A stretch of DNA of 64,000 bases from Thermoanaerobaculia bacterium (GTDB taxonomy: Bacteria; Acidobacteriota; Thermoanaerobaculia; Multivoradales; Multivoraceae): NCBI GenBank assembly GCA_022826745.1, contig JAJDUI010000014.1, positions 62,001-126,000 on the forward strand, written 5' to 3'. Below, piece by piece: positions 28,901-36,691 of this stretch. Each line of letters starts with the position of its first letter. Position 1 is the stretch's first letter. A model generated the notes under the pieces. It saw only the letters and a program-made list of their open reading frames with translations, did not search any database and had not been told where the DNA came from. The translations under genes and the position numbers were made by a program.

Positions 28901-29192
28901 GCCCTTCGGAGGCGGAGGCCTCGATCCGCTTCACGCCGTCCAGAGACCCGAGCTCCTCCTCGATCTTGCGGACGATCGCTTCGTCGACCTCCTGCGGGGC
29001 GGCGCCCGGGTACGGAACCATGACCTGAACGCGATCCAGCGATGCGTCCGGGAGCATCTCCTGGACGAGCTCGCCGGCCGCCAGCAGGCCGGCGAGCAGC
29101 AGGAAGACCATGAGGAGGTTGGCGGCAATCGGATTGCTCGCCATGAAGGCGATCGGACCGCCACGGACTGTCGGGTCGCCGGCCTCGCTCAT
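25983..29192 (-). CDS. RND efflux transporter permease (AcrB/HAE-like)
   Basis: Inner-membrane proton/drug antiporter of the RND superfamily, 1069 aa with the usual 12-helix, two-porter-domain layout. Visible: first helix after FMASNPIAANLLMVF, the VPYPGAAPQEVDEAI porter start, and the helix-4 proton-relay motif GIVVDDAIVVGENIF. That is the Asp-Asp pattern of HAE-type pumps rather than the heavy-metal HME pattern. A second helix-block copy follows (GCTGVVVNDSLVMVTFINE). It starts 8 nt after the GST gene on the same strand, so its transcript probably comes from the metal-uptake-like operon upstream. Its TolC and adaptor partners are convergent. Confidence 0.93.
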   Translation of the reverse strand: MSEAGDPTVRGGPIAFMASNPIAANLLMVFLLLAGLLAAGELVQEMLPDASLDRVQVMVPYPGAAPQEVDEAIVRKIEEELGSLDGVKRIEASASEGLGSVTAEFKSGTDIDRALNDAKARVDRIPSFPAGAERPEVREVTSRQSVIRLLVHGDVPERTLKELAYDIEDGIAALPEVSYVDTSGYREYEISIEVPSHRLRALGLTLGDIAVAVRRGSMDLSAGNISTGGEEIRVRTIGQNYEQYDFEDIIVLSRPDGTSVRLGDIADLRDGFADTDLITRFNGNRAIRVDVTRTADEQVFEISEAVKAYLAAEVIPALPAGVGVEIWRDDSTLVAGSLSVLVENGLLGLVLVFLALTFFLEVRLALWVAAGLSVALVGTLWGMQMLGVSINMFSMMALVLALGIVVDDAIVVGENIFAERRRDRDGLTTAIRGAQRMSAPVIFSVLTTVTAFCALLTVPGSTGKIMRSVPLVVIIILMISLVESLLILPRHLSHLPPPGRTASTAAGRRLLGIQRAVDRGLQRLIDGPLDRGLRLATDHPPIVLATAAGAVLLVTVLVGSGLVRVEFLPQVEGDVIAANFELPTGSPAERTAAVGELVEETGRRVAERLASEHPGSAAADDWNSAITVGESAELFNPLRGDRASVPRSHVGAVQFALPEGAAVPASEFEQLWREETGTVQGTRHLVFSSGALELPPPVYLELSHPDPVEQEAIAQEFVEELQKVDGVFDIRTNQDDGFREVQLELKPAARTLGLTLEDLARQTRSAFFGSEALRVLRGREDMRVYLRLPEQERSSIADLERFVVRTPGGSEVPLKHVASAEFVRSSTAIHKVDGRRVVTVTANVDPDVVTGQLITPALERDILAPLAAEHPGFGYGVGGEQRQQREIIGALSGSMLVVFIIIFALIAIPFGSWTQPLIIMAAIPLGLVGAVVGHLLLGLSFGFMSVQGLVGCTGVVVNDSLVMVTFINEKRGGGLAPQEAIIAGAKARVRSILLTSVTTFVGVAPLVFETDPATVHLVPLAAALGFGILIATPLLMLVVPALAMLHVRLQARLRLVTGAAATERQPGVA

Positions 29193-29199
29193 CGGTTGC

Positions 29200-29817
29200 T
29201 CAGCCGGGAACCTCCGCCGCCTGCGCCTTCTGGAACGCCGGCCTGGCCATGCACCGGTCGGCGTAGGCCTTGAGCACCGGGGACTCCGGCAGCATTCCGA
29301 ACATGCGCAGGAAGACGGCGCTGCTGCCGAGCATCACGTCGGCGGCACTGAACTCGTCGCCGAGGATCCACCGGCCTTCGCCCAGGCCCTGCTCCCATAC
29401 CTCGATCGTCTTGGCGAAACTGCCCCAGCCCAGCCGGCCGGGATGGAACGCTTCCGCCTGGTGCTCCTCCGGCACGACGGTCCGCAGGCCCGACTCGAAC
29501 ATCGCCGGCTCGATCATCGCCGGCGAGTAGATCAGCCAGTGGACGAAGCGGGCGCGCGCCGGATCGTCCAGCGCCGGCGCCAGCCGTCCGGAGGCGTAGC
29601 GGTCCGCGACGTAGAGGCAGATGGCCGCCGAGTCCCACATCTTCACCTCGCCGTCCTCGAGCGCCGGCACCTTGCCCATCGGGCTCGCGGCCAGGTGTTC
29701 GGGAGTCCGCTCCGGCTTCGTGATGTCGCAATGCACGAGCTCGTAGTCGACGCCCGCCTCCTCGAGCATCCAGACGGCGCGGCTGGACCGCGTCTGCGGG
29801 CACCAGTAGAGCTTCAT
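29200..29817 (-). CDS. glutathione S-transferase family protein
   Basis: A 205-aa GST with the N-terminal thioredoxin fold. It shows the catalytic-region CPQTRSSRAVWMLEEAG, cis-Pro motif GKVPALED, and the glutathione-binding DSAAICLYVADRY. An all-helical C-terminal domain contains ILGDEFSAADVMLGSS, the conserved N-capping/hydrophobic-staple region. The ATG overlaps the stop of the membrane-anchor gene by four bases and the RND permease follows 8 nt later. In such an operon it may detoxify or maturate a thiol adduct; this is inference. Confidence 0.9.
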   Translation of the reverse strand: MKLYWCPQTRSSRAVWMLEEAGVDYELVHCDITKPERTPEHLAASPMGKVPALEDGEVKMWDSAAICLYVADRYASGRLAPALDDPARARFVHWLIYSPAMIEPAMFESGLRTVVPEEHQAEAFHPGRLGWGSFAKTIEVWEQGLGEGRWILGDEFSAADVMLGSSAVFLRMFGMLPESPVLKAYADRCMARPAFQKAQAAEVPG

Positions 29818-30440
29818 TCGTAGGCCTCCGAGTCCAGGTGTTCGGTGCCGGCCGGCGCCCGGCCGATCTCTCTCATGTTCGTGAAGAAGCCGCGCACGTC
29901 GAGTTCGATCGTGACCGGCGTGTCGCCCTCGTTGAGCCAGAACCAGCCGTGGTTGCCGGAGTAGCCGGCGGTCAGGCCGCCCCGGCCTCCCGTGACGTCG
30001 AACTCCTCGGCGTAGCGGACCGGCTCGTCGTCCAGGTCGTTGAAGGGGTCGGCGTGGAAGTCCGAGTAGAGCGCGCCGCCGTCCGTCTGCCAGGAGTAGA
30101 CGATCGTCATCCCCTCGATCATCTGGAGCTTGTACTCCATCTGTTCGTTGGCGCCGATCTCGATCGTGACCGTCTCGGCCCGCAGTTCCCGGGTGCCGGT
30201 CATCCGGGCCGAGAGCCCCTCCTCCGCCTCCGCCATCGGCTCGGTGCCGGCCGCTTCGTATAGCCGGTCGAGACCGAGCAGGCCGCCGATGCGGGTCGGA
30301 TCGATGCCGTACTCGGCCGGCAGGATGACAACGACGAAGACGACCGCGGCGGCAGCGAGCGTGATCGCGAGAGTCTTCAGCAGTTTCGCAAGCGGCGGCG
30401 TTCCGAGATCGCCGCCCGGAGCGGGAGTCGAGTCGGTCAT
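29814..30440 (-). CDS. transmembrane anchor protein (HupE-associated)
   Basis: A 208-aa protein with one N-terminal membrane helix (residues 21-43) and a periplasmic domain of beta-rich character (LRAETVTIEIGANEQMEYK; SGNHGWFWLNEGDTPVTIEL). Proteins of this build are commonly found beside HupE/UreJ family genes and are labelled transmembrane anchor proteins; I recognise no catalytic motif. The start at 30440 overlaps the HupE stop (ATGA), and the stop overlaps the GST start. A longer in-frame open stretch upstream belongs to the antisense/alternate frame of HupE and was not used. Confidence 0.75.
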   Translation of the reverse strand: MTDSTPAPGGDLGTPPLAKLLKTLAITLAAAAVVFVVVILPAEYGIDPTRIGGLLGLDRLYEAAGTEPMAEAEEGLSARMTGTRELRAETVTIEIGANEQMEYKLQMIEGMTIVYSWQTDGGALYSDFHADPFNDLDDEPVRYAEEFDVTGGRGGLTAGYSGNHGWFWLNEGDTPVTIELDVRGFFTNMREIGRAPAGTEHLDSEAYE

Positions 30441-31129
30441 GCCATGAAGTACCCCGTCAACTGGTAGGCCACGAGCAGGAAGCCGACCGCCATCAGCGCC
30501 GCGTTGGCCGCGTAGCCGTGGGACTGGAAGCGGCCGCTGGCGCGCCACAGGTTGAAGCTCAGGAGGATGATGGCCAGCGCCGCGAACTGCCCCAGCTCGA
30601 CGCCCACGTTGAAGGAGACGATGTTGCCGACGAGCCCGCTGGCCGAGATCTCGACGGGTTGGAGCTTGGTCGCCAGGCCGAAGCCGTGGAACAGGCCGAA
30701 CACGAGCACCGCCGCCCGCGTGTCGATCCTGACCCCCAGAGCCCGGAACCCGCCCAGGTTCTCGAACGCCTTGTACGCCACCGACAGGCCGACGATCGCG
30801 TCGATGAGAAACGGATTGGCGTGGATGCCGCCGAGCACCCCGACCAGCAGGGTGACGCTGTGGCCGACGGCGAACAGGGTCACGTAGAGCGCGACGTCGC
30901 GGAAGCGGTAGAGGAAGAAGATGACCCCCGCCAGGAACGCGAGATGGTCGTAGCCGGTGACCATGTGCTTGGCGCCCAGGTACATGTAGGGCCCGACCGC
31001 GAGGCCCTCGTTGTTCGTCAGGAAGAGCTCGTCCTGGTCCGCGACGCCGTGCGCCCACAGGCCCGACGAGAGGAACAGCGCGGCCAGCGCAAGCAGGGCC
31101 GCCCTGGTCATGGTCCGGCGACGGCTCAT
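30437..31129 (-). CDS. HupE/UreJ family membrane protein
   Basis: A 230-aa inner-membrane protein of the HupE/UreJ family, associated with nickel or cobalt uptake. It has a signal-like N-terminus ending in a processed-type HGVADQ region and about six further helices. His-containing membrane motifs include GYDHLAFLAGVIFFLY, GHSVTLL and LFGLFHGFGLA, matching the family's HX4-5DH-like metal-selectivity pattern. The operon context (TonB receptor with an Asp/His loop upstream) supports metal uptake. It might be a secondary nickel, cobalt or other divalent-metal permease. Confidence 0.85.
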   Translation of the reverse strand: MSRRRTMTRAALLALAALFLSSGLWAHGVADQDELFLTNNEGLAVGPYMYLGAKHMVTGYDHLAFLAGVIFFLYRFRDVALYVTLFAVGHSVTLLVGVLGGIHANPFLIDAIVGLSVAYKAFENLGGFRALGVRIDTRAAVLVFGLFHGFGLATKLQPVEISASGLVGNIVSFNVGVELGQFAALAIILLSFNLWRASGRFQSHGYAANAALMAVGFLLVAYQLTGYFMA

Positions 31130-31148
31130 GCAACGACTCGGCGAATCG

Positions 31149-31856
31149 CTACTGACGCGCCGCCTGACAGGCGACGAACTCTTCTCCGAGGTCCGGCAGC
31201 TCCCCTTCCACGAGCGGCACGGACATGGTGTCCGGGCCGCTCGCGTACCTGGCGTCGCCGAGCTGCGGACCGAAGTTCGTGAAGCTCTCCATCATCGCGC
31301 TCATCGCGCCCCGGTTGGCGAGCATCCGTCCGAGACCGCCGGGGACCTGCGGGTCGCTGACCGTCTCCTGGACGACCCTGAGCGTTCCCTCTTCGTCGCC
31401 CGGGATCAGGATCCACCTCAGGTACATGCAGAGCACGCGCCTGCCCTCGAAATCGGGCGTCAGATCATCCGCGCCGGCGATGTCGTTGATCACGCGGCCG
31501 TCGCTCGTGCGCAACCAGCCCGAACGGACGATCGTGACCCGCCTCGAGAGTCCCGAGCCGGAAACGCGGTGGCGCAGGGACTGAAACGGCTCCTCCAGAG
31601 ACGTCGCGCGTTCCTCTTCGCAGATCCCCTGCCACTCGGGACAGGCTTCGGCGTCCTCGAGCATGGCGATCGCCGACGGAATCGACCCCTGCACGACCGT
31701 CTCGGCCCGCAGCAGACGGAACTCGGTGCCTTCGATCTCGCAGGACTCGATCGTGACCGGGCCTTCGTTTCTCTCGGGGCGGCATTCTTCCGCCGTTCCG
31801 GGCTGTGCGGCAAATGCTCCCAGCATGAAGGCAAGGACCAGCACCCTGCCCGTCAC
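31149..31856 (-). CDS. secreted START/SRPBCC-like protein
   Basis: Predicted periplasmic protein of about 235 aa with a signal peptide (VLVLAFMLGAFAAQPGTA). The body resembles START/polyketide-cyclase-like lipid-binding proteins: IAMLEDAEACPEWQ near the start, a central beta sheet (VTIVRSGWLRTS), YLRWILIPGDEEGTLRVV, and a C-terminal amphipathic helix. The GTG at 31856 was preferred because it puts the signal peptide first and has a gaagga-like site; a GTG at 31922 is the longest alternative. It follows the TonB receptor and precedes HupE by about 20 nt. Four cysteines lie in the first third. Role in the operon unknown. Confidence 0.65.
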   Translation of the reverse strand: MTGRVLVLAFMLGAFAAQPGTAEECRPERNEGPVTIESCEIEGTEFRLLRAETVVQGSIPSAIAMLEDAEACPEWQGICEEERATSLEEPFQSLRHRVSGSGLSRRVTIVRSGWLRTSDGRVINDIAGADDLTPDFEGRRVLCMYLRWILIPGDEEGTLRVVQETVSDPQVPGGLGRMLANRGAMSAMMESFTNFGPQLGDARYASGPDTMSVPLVEGELPDLGEEFVACQAARQ

Positions 31857-31924
31857 CGAACGACCGTCCTTCTCGCGCACCGGCGAGACACTATCAGCAG
31901 AGTCCGGGCCGCCGACTGCCACCT

Positions 31925-34270
31925 TCAGAGTCGCAACCGCAGCGACGCGCGGAACGCACGCGGCTCGGCCGGGCTCAGGAAGCGCGGGTTCTCAAAGGCG
32001 TCGCCGAGCACCTCGTCCGGCTCGCCCAGAGCGCCGAACGTCGCGTACTCGCGGTTCGTCACGTTCGACACCTCCAGATCGAGGTCGAGCGACGGCGTGA
32101 GCTCGATGCGGCTCCAGAGATCGCCACGCCACGCGGATCCGACCGGCTCCAGCAGGTTCGCCTCGTCGCCTCGCAGGTAGCGGGTCGAATCGCCGAGCAG
32201 CCGCGCGCCGAGCACCGCCCGGCCGCCGATTCTCAGGTCGGCGCCGGCCCGGAACTGGCGCCGCGGCACGCCGGGCAGGAAGTCGCCCGGCTCGACCTCG
32301 ATCTCCTCGTGCTCGGCCAACGGGTGCGGCGGACTCGACAGGGTCAGGCGGTCCTGGAAGGTCGCGTCGAGCAGCGTGTACGAAGCGTCCCAGTTCAGCC
32401 GACCGTGGCTGCCGCGCATCCACAACTCCAGCCCCTGCCGCCGGGTCGCGTCGACGTTCGTGAAGTAGCCCGCGCTGGTCCCCGCGCCGCTGGATACGAA
32501 GATGATGTCGTCGGCGCTGTCGCTGTGGAAGAGGGCCGCGCTCCAGCGCACGGAACCTCGGCTGCCGCGCAGGCCGAGCTCCGCGCTCGTCGTCACCACC
32601 TGGTCGAGCGGCGGGTCGGCGACGAAGGCGTTCGGCAACCGACACGGGTCGTCCGGATCGGCGCAAGTGAGTTCGACCGGGGTGGGCACGCGGGACGACT
32701 GCGAGAGGTTGCCGAACAGGAGCATCGAGGATCGACCCTCCAACCGCGCCTCCCAGACGAAGCCCGCGGAGGGCGCGAGCCGCGAGAAGCCGTGATCGCC
32801 GTCGAGTGCCGTGCCCAGTTGATCGTTGAGTTCGATCCGGCTGACGTTGAAGCGGGCCTGGAGGGTCCAGGTCAGCCGGTCGCCGGCAGTCGTCCAGTGC
32901 CGCAGCGCCCAAAGGCCGGCATGCCCGGTGTCGGCTCTCAGTCCGACTTCGGAACCGGGAAGCAGCATGCCGCCGCCGATCGTCGTCCGCGAGTCGGTGA
33001 GCGACGCGAGTTCCGTCTCGAAGGCGAAGTCGGCGCGCCCGCCATCCCACGAGGCACCGGCGAGCCAACGGCCCGAACCGGTCAGACCTGAGATCTGGAT
33101 CGAGGCGCCCAGGCCTTCCTGGTCGGTGCGGCTCCGGTTGTTGACCGCGTCGAACTCGTCGTGATCGTCGTCGTGGTCGTCATCGCCTTCGTGGTCGTCG
33201 TCGTGATCGTCGTCGTCTTCGTGGCCGTGATCATCGTCGTCGTCACCCTCGAAGGCGTCCGCGTTGTAGGTCGCGACGTCGTTCGCGCGAAGGTAGATCT
33301 GCGCTTCGAGTTCAAGCCCCGATCCGATCATCCGGCCAATCCGCAGCCGCGGAAAGAACAGCTCGTTCCAGGTCTGGTCCGGATGCGTGAAGACCTCGGC
33401 GCGGTCGATCTCCAGCAGTTCCACCGGCGTCACGCCGTTCCCGACGAGGTCGTTGTCCGCGACGCCAACCGTAAAGTCGATCCGCTCGCGCTCGCCGCGA
33501 TGCGAGACCTTCGCCAGCGCCTGCCGTAGCGAGCTGGGCGAGAAGTCGCGCCAACCGTCCTCCTCGAAGGAGCGACCGCCGACGAACCAGCCGTACTCGT
33601 CATCGGGGCCGAATGCGCCGCCGGCGCCGAACTCGCCCGCCCGGCGGCCGAAGGAACCGGCCTCGAGCGTCAGGTCGAACCGTTCCGAGTCGAAGCCGCT
33701 GCGCGTGTTCAGGGCGAGCGCCCCGCCGAGCGTGTTCAGCCCGAACATCGGGTTCGCGCCCGGCAGGAGTTCCACCTGCTCCGCCGCGAACGTCGGCACG
33801 AGGTCCCAGGCCACCACGTCGCCGAAGACCTCGTTGACCCGCACCCCGTCCTCGTACACCGAGAGCCCCTGGTTCGCGCCCAGGAGCGGCGACGCCCCGA
33901 AGCCCCGGTAGAGAACGTCGGACTGCAGCGCGCTCCCCTGCGCCGGCGCCAGGCTCACCCCGGGCAGCTCCGCTTCCAAGAGCGCACCGACGCCCGAAAC
34001 CGCCGAAAGGCCGAGCGCTCGCGGCGCCACCCGGTGGACGGTCCAGGGCACCCGGTCGGGCGACTCGCCCACACGGTCGAGCGGTGCGAGACCGATGACG
34101 ACGATCTGCTCGTCGAACTCGCCTTGCTCGGTCGCCGCGCGGTCGTCGGAAGCCGCCTCCTGCTCCGGCGCCGGAGCGGCAGCGAGAGAGCCGGCGAGGG
34201 CGGGGAGCAGGAAGCAGGTCAACGCGCAGGGAAGCCAGCGGAGGGAGCCCGGCCGAAGTGGTCCGCTCAC
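31925..34270 (-). CDS. TonB-dependent receptor with Asp/His-rich metal-binding insert
   Basis: A 781-aa outer-membrane receptor. A signal peptide is followed by a plug with GALLEAELPGVSLAP and LGGALALNTRSGF, and a full barrel ends in FRASLRLRL. An unusual insert at residues 341-373 alternates runs of Asp/Glu with six His (DDDHDDDH-like units), placed between barrel strands and so probably an extracellular or periplasmic loop. Such loops bind divalent metals. With HupE/UreJ downstream it looks like a nickel/cobalt (or zinc/copper) receptor rather than a siderophore receptor. It is the first gene of the operon down to 25983. The insert DNA is a low-complexity (gat/gac/cac) repeat. Confidence 0.9.
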   Translation of the reverse strand: MSGPLRPGSLRWLPCALTCFLLPALAGSLAAAPAPEQEAASDDRAATEQGEFDEQIVVIGLAPLDRVGESPDRVPWTVHRVAPRALGLSAVSGVGALLEAELPGVSLAPAQGSALQSDVLYRGFGASPLLGANQGLSVYEDGVRVNEVFGDVVAWDLVPTFAAEQVELLPGANPMFGLNTLGGALALNTRSGFDSERFDLTLEAGSFGRRAGEFGAGGAFGPDDEYGWFVGGRSFEEDGWRDFSPSSLRQALAKVSHRGERERIDFTVGVADNDLVGNGVTPVELLEIDRAEVFTHPDQTWNELFFPRLRIGRMIGSGLELEAQIYLRANDVATYNADAFEGDDDDDHGHEDDDDHDDDHEGDDDHDDDHDEFDAVNNRSRTDQEGLGASIQISGLTGSGRWLAGASWDGGRADFAFETELASLTDSRTTIGGGMLLPGSEVGLRADTGHAGLWALRHWTTAGDRLTWTLQARFNVSRIELNDQLGTALDGDHGFSRLAPSAGFVWEARLEGRSSMLLFGNLSQSSRVPTPVELTCADPDDPCRLPNAFVADPPLDQVVTTSAELGLRGSRGSVRWSAALFHSDSADDIIFVSSGAGTSAGYFTNVDATRRQGLELWMRGSHGRLNWDASYTLLDATFQDRLTLSSPPHPLAEHEEIEVEPGDFLPGVPRRQFRAGADLRIGGRAVLGARLLGDSTRYLRGDEANLLEPVGSAWRGDLWSRIELTPSLDLDLEVSNVTNREYATFGALGEPDEVLGDAFENPRFLSPAEPRAFRASLRLRL

Positions 34271-34293
34271 GCGTCCACTCTATTGCCCCGGCT

Positions 34294-35151
34294 CTAGCGC
34301 CAGCGGCGGTGGCCCCACAGGTACTGGTCCGGGTCGCGGCGGATCGCAGCCTCGAGGTGGGCGTTCAGCGTCATGAGAATCGCCTCGACGTCGGCGTTGC
34401 GATCGCCGCTCCTCTGCTGGGCGATCAGCGGCGACAGCCTCAACTCGAAGGTCATCGGCGCCGTCCGGCGGCAGAGCAGGAAAGTGAGCGGAGTCCGCGC
34501 GACCAGGTGCAGCATCGCGGCCGTCGTATGGGTCCTCGCGAGGTGGCCGAAGAACGGCACGTCGATCCCCCGGCGGGCGTGCTGATCGACCAGCAGAGCC
34601 AGGATCTCGCCTTCGCCCAGCAGCTTGAGGAAGCGCCCCGGATCGGCGTCGTACTTCGGGATCATCCGGAACCCGCGCCGCTGCCGCCGGCTGAGCGCGA
34701 GTTCCTGGACTCGCGGGTTGTTCATCGGCCGGGAGATCCCCGCGACCGGCTTGTAGCGCGACAGCCACTGTCCCGCGATCTCCCAGTTGCCGAAATGGCC
34801 GGAGACGACGATCAGGCCGCGGTCCGGATCCTCCAGTGCCGCTGCCACGTCGTCCGGGATGTCGACCCGCAGCCGCTCCGGGTCGTCGAGCACGAGGGAC
34901 GACTTCATCGACTCGACGAGCACCATGCCCATGTGGCGGGCGGCGCCGCGTCCGATGGCGCGCGCCTGCCGTCTGTCGCCGGCCACGCCGGCGCGCAGGA
35001 TGTTCGAGATCGCAACCCGACGCCGCGGCCGGTCGGCCGTCCACCACAGCGAGCCCAGCACCGCCGCCCAGCGGGAGGCGGCCGCGGGCGGAAGCAGGTC
35101 GACGCCAAGCAGCGCCAGCCGGGCCGCCCAGTATTCGAGGAAGTGGAGCAC
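34294..35151 (-). CDS. LpxL/HtrB-type lipid A biosynthesis acyltransferase
   Basis: A 285-aa inner-membrane acyltransferase of the LpxL/LpxM family, which moves an acyl chain from ACP onto lipid A precursors or related lipids. The catalytic HX4E motif is HFGNWE at residues 119-124 within GLIVVSGHFGNWEIAGQWL, and the N-terminal hydrophobic segment is present. Downstream motif VDQHARRGIDVPFFG is typical. It is the last gene of the FabG-KS-ACP operon, 17 nt after the ACP stop. This suggests that it uses the acyl chain built on that dedicated ACP. Confidence 0.88.
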   Translation of the reverse strand: MLHFLEYWAARLALLGVDLLPPAAASRWAAVLGSLWWTADRPRRRVAISNILRAGVAGDRRQARAIGRGAARHMGMVLVESMKSSLVLDDPERLRVDIPDDVAAALEDPDRGLIVVSGHFGNWEIAGQWLSRYKPVAGISRPMNNPRVQELALSRRQRRGFRMIPKYDADPGRFLKLLGEGEILALLVDQHARRGIDVPFFGHLARTHTTAAMLHLVARTPLTFLLCRRTAPMTFELRLSPLIAQQRSGDRNADVEAILMTLNAHLEAAIRRDPDQYLWGHRRWR

Positions 35152-35168
35152 CGGGCCTGGCCCGAGAC

Positions 35169-35423
35169 TCAGGCTCCGTTCTGCTCCAGCAGCGCGATGA
35201 TCTCGCCGACCGTGCGGGTCTTCACGACCTGCTTCGGATCGAGCGCGATCCCGAACTCCTCCTCCACGTCGTAGAGCACGTCGAGGATGGTCAGGGAATC
35301 GAAGCCGAGCGACTCGATCGGCGTCTCCCCGACCACCGCGTCCCAGTCGTGCTCCTCGACCGCGCTGTCGCGGAGCACGTCCCGCAACCGGGCGAGGATC
35401 TCGGAGGCGCCTTCGGCATCCAT
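35169..35423 (-). CDS. acyl carrier protein
   Basis: An 84-aa acidic carrier protein. The phosphopantetheine attachment site is Ser43 in LGFDSLTILDVLYDVEEEFG, the classic DSL motif, and the four-helix pattern is visible. The ATG at 35423 was chosen; the frame is open further upstream into the ketosynthase 3' end. It lies 26 nt after the ketosynthase stop and 17 nt before the LpxL-like gene, so it is likely a dedicated carrier for this small pathway rather than the housekeeping ACP. Confidence 0.88.
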   Translation of the reverse strand: MDAEGASEILARLRDVLRDSAVEEHDWDAVVGETPIESLGFDSLTILDVLYDVEEEFGIALDPKQVVKTRTVGEIIALLEQNGA

Positions 35424-35449
35424 CGGCGAGAGACTATCGCCGATCAGGT

Positions 35450-36691
35450 TCACTCGCCCGGCCCGAGCACCAGCACACCGTTGCTGCCGCCAAAGCCAAA
35501 GCTGTTCTTCATCACGAAGGGCCGTTCGAGCGCCTCCGCATCGCCGCCTACCAGCCGCACCTGGCACTCCGGGTCGGGATTCTCGAGGTTCAGGTTGGCC
35601 GGCAACCGACCCTGTTCAATGCCGAGGAGCGCCGCGATCGACTCGATCGCGCCGGACGCGCCCAGGGTGTGGCCGAAGTAGGACTTGTTGGCGGAGACCG
35701 GCGCCCGTTCGGCCGCAGCGCCCAGCACTGCGCGGATCGACTCGCTCTCGCAGACGTCGTTGGCCAGCGTAGCGGTGCCGTGGGCGTTCACCGCGCCGAG
35801 GTCGGAAGGTTCGACGCCGGCCGACGCCAGAGCAGCCCTCATCGCCACGGCCTGGCCCTCGGCGCTTGGGCTGGTGATGTGACTGGCGTCCGACGACTCG
35901 CCGTAGCCGACGACCTCGCCCCGGATCCGGGCACCCCGGGCGCGTGCCCGCTCCCACGACTCGAACACCAGCATGCCGGCGCCCTCGCCGAGCACGCAGC
36001 CGTCGCGGCCGGCGTCGAAGGGACGGCAGGCCCGCGCCGGATCGGGATTCTTCGACATGACGCCCAGGTTGTTCCAGACGCCGTAGTAGAACGGGTCGAA
36101 GAAGCCGTCGGCGCCGCCGGTCAGAACGGTGTCGGCGTAACCGTGGTGCACCATCCGGTAGGCCGTCCCCATCGCGTTCGTCGAGGACGTGCAGGCCGAG
36201 ATGACGACGTAGTTGGCGCCGGTGAGCCGGAAGTGGATCGAGACGCCGCCCGAGATCGCGTTGTCCATGACCCGCGGCACGCTCGTCGGCCGCAGGCCGC
36301 GAACGCCGCGTTCCGCGAAGCGCTGCTGCAGCGTCGTGTTGCTCTCGGCCGCGCCGACCGCCGTACCCAGGATCACCGCCACCGGCTGGGGCTCGTAGGG
36401 CGGAGCGCCGTCGATCAGGCCGGCGTCCTCGAGCGCCTGGGCGGCCGTCACGATGCCCAGATCGACGGCGCGGTCCGTCGGCCGGCGGCGCAGCCGCTTG
36501 AGGCCGGCGGGGACGAAGTCCGGTTCGACTTCCCCACCGATGCCGACCTTCATCTCCGACGTGTCGAGCGACCGAAGCTCGGCGATGCCGCCCCTGCCGG
36601 CGAGCAGGCTGGTCCTGAACGACTCGACGTCCGTGCCGATGGCGCAGGCGACGCCGAGGCCGGTGACCGCGACCCGACGGGGCTCAGCCAT
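35450..36691 (-). CDS. beta-ketoacyl-ACP synthase (FabF-like)
   Basis: Condensing enzyme of the KAS I/II type, 413 aa. The Cys-His-His triad is complete: Cys167 in [12 protein letters not shown], His304 in [11 protein letters not shown], His341 in [15 protein letters not shown]-terminal [13 protein letters not shown] is canonical. The start overlaps the end of the FabG gene by 8 bases. With its own ACP and reductase it probably elongates a special acyl chain (for example for lipid A or an aryl-polyene-like product). No dehydratase or enoyl reductase is adjacent, so these would be borrowed from general fatty-acid synthesis. Confidence 0.92.
   Translation of the reverse strand: MAEPRRVAVTGLGVACAIGTDVESFRTSLLAGRGGIAELRSLDTSEMKVGIGGEVEPDFVPAGLKRLRRRPTDRAVDLGIVTAAQALEDAGLIDGAPPYEPQPVAVILGTAVGAAESNTTLQQRFAERGVRGLRPTSVPRVMDNAISGGVSIHFRLTGANYVVISACTSSTNAMGTAYRMVHHGYADTVLTGGADGFFDPFYYGVWNNLGVMSKNPDPARACRPFDAGRDGCVLGEGAGMLVFESWERARARGARIRGEVVGYGESSDASHITSPSAEGQAVAMRAALASAGVEPSDLGAVNAHGTATLANDVCESESIRAVLGAAAERAPVSANKSYFGHTLGASGAIESIAALLGIEQGRLPANLNLENPDPECQVRLVGGDAEALERPFVMKNSFGFGGSNGVLVLGPGE

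Noticed and set aside
26055..29273. 1072-aa plus-strand open frame opposite the RND permease
   Set aside because: Low-complexity Asp/Gln/Arg/His runs, no family; a GC-driven shadow of the permease gene.
33140..33260. CRISPR-like repeat
   Set aside because: Short in-frame gat/gac/cac repetition inside a TonB receptor, no spacer structure; a low-complexity protein loop.
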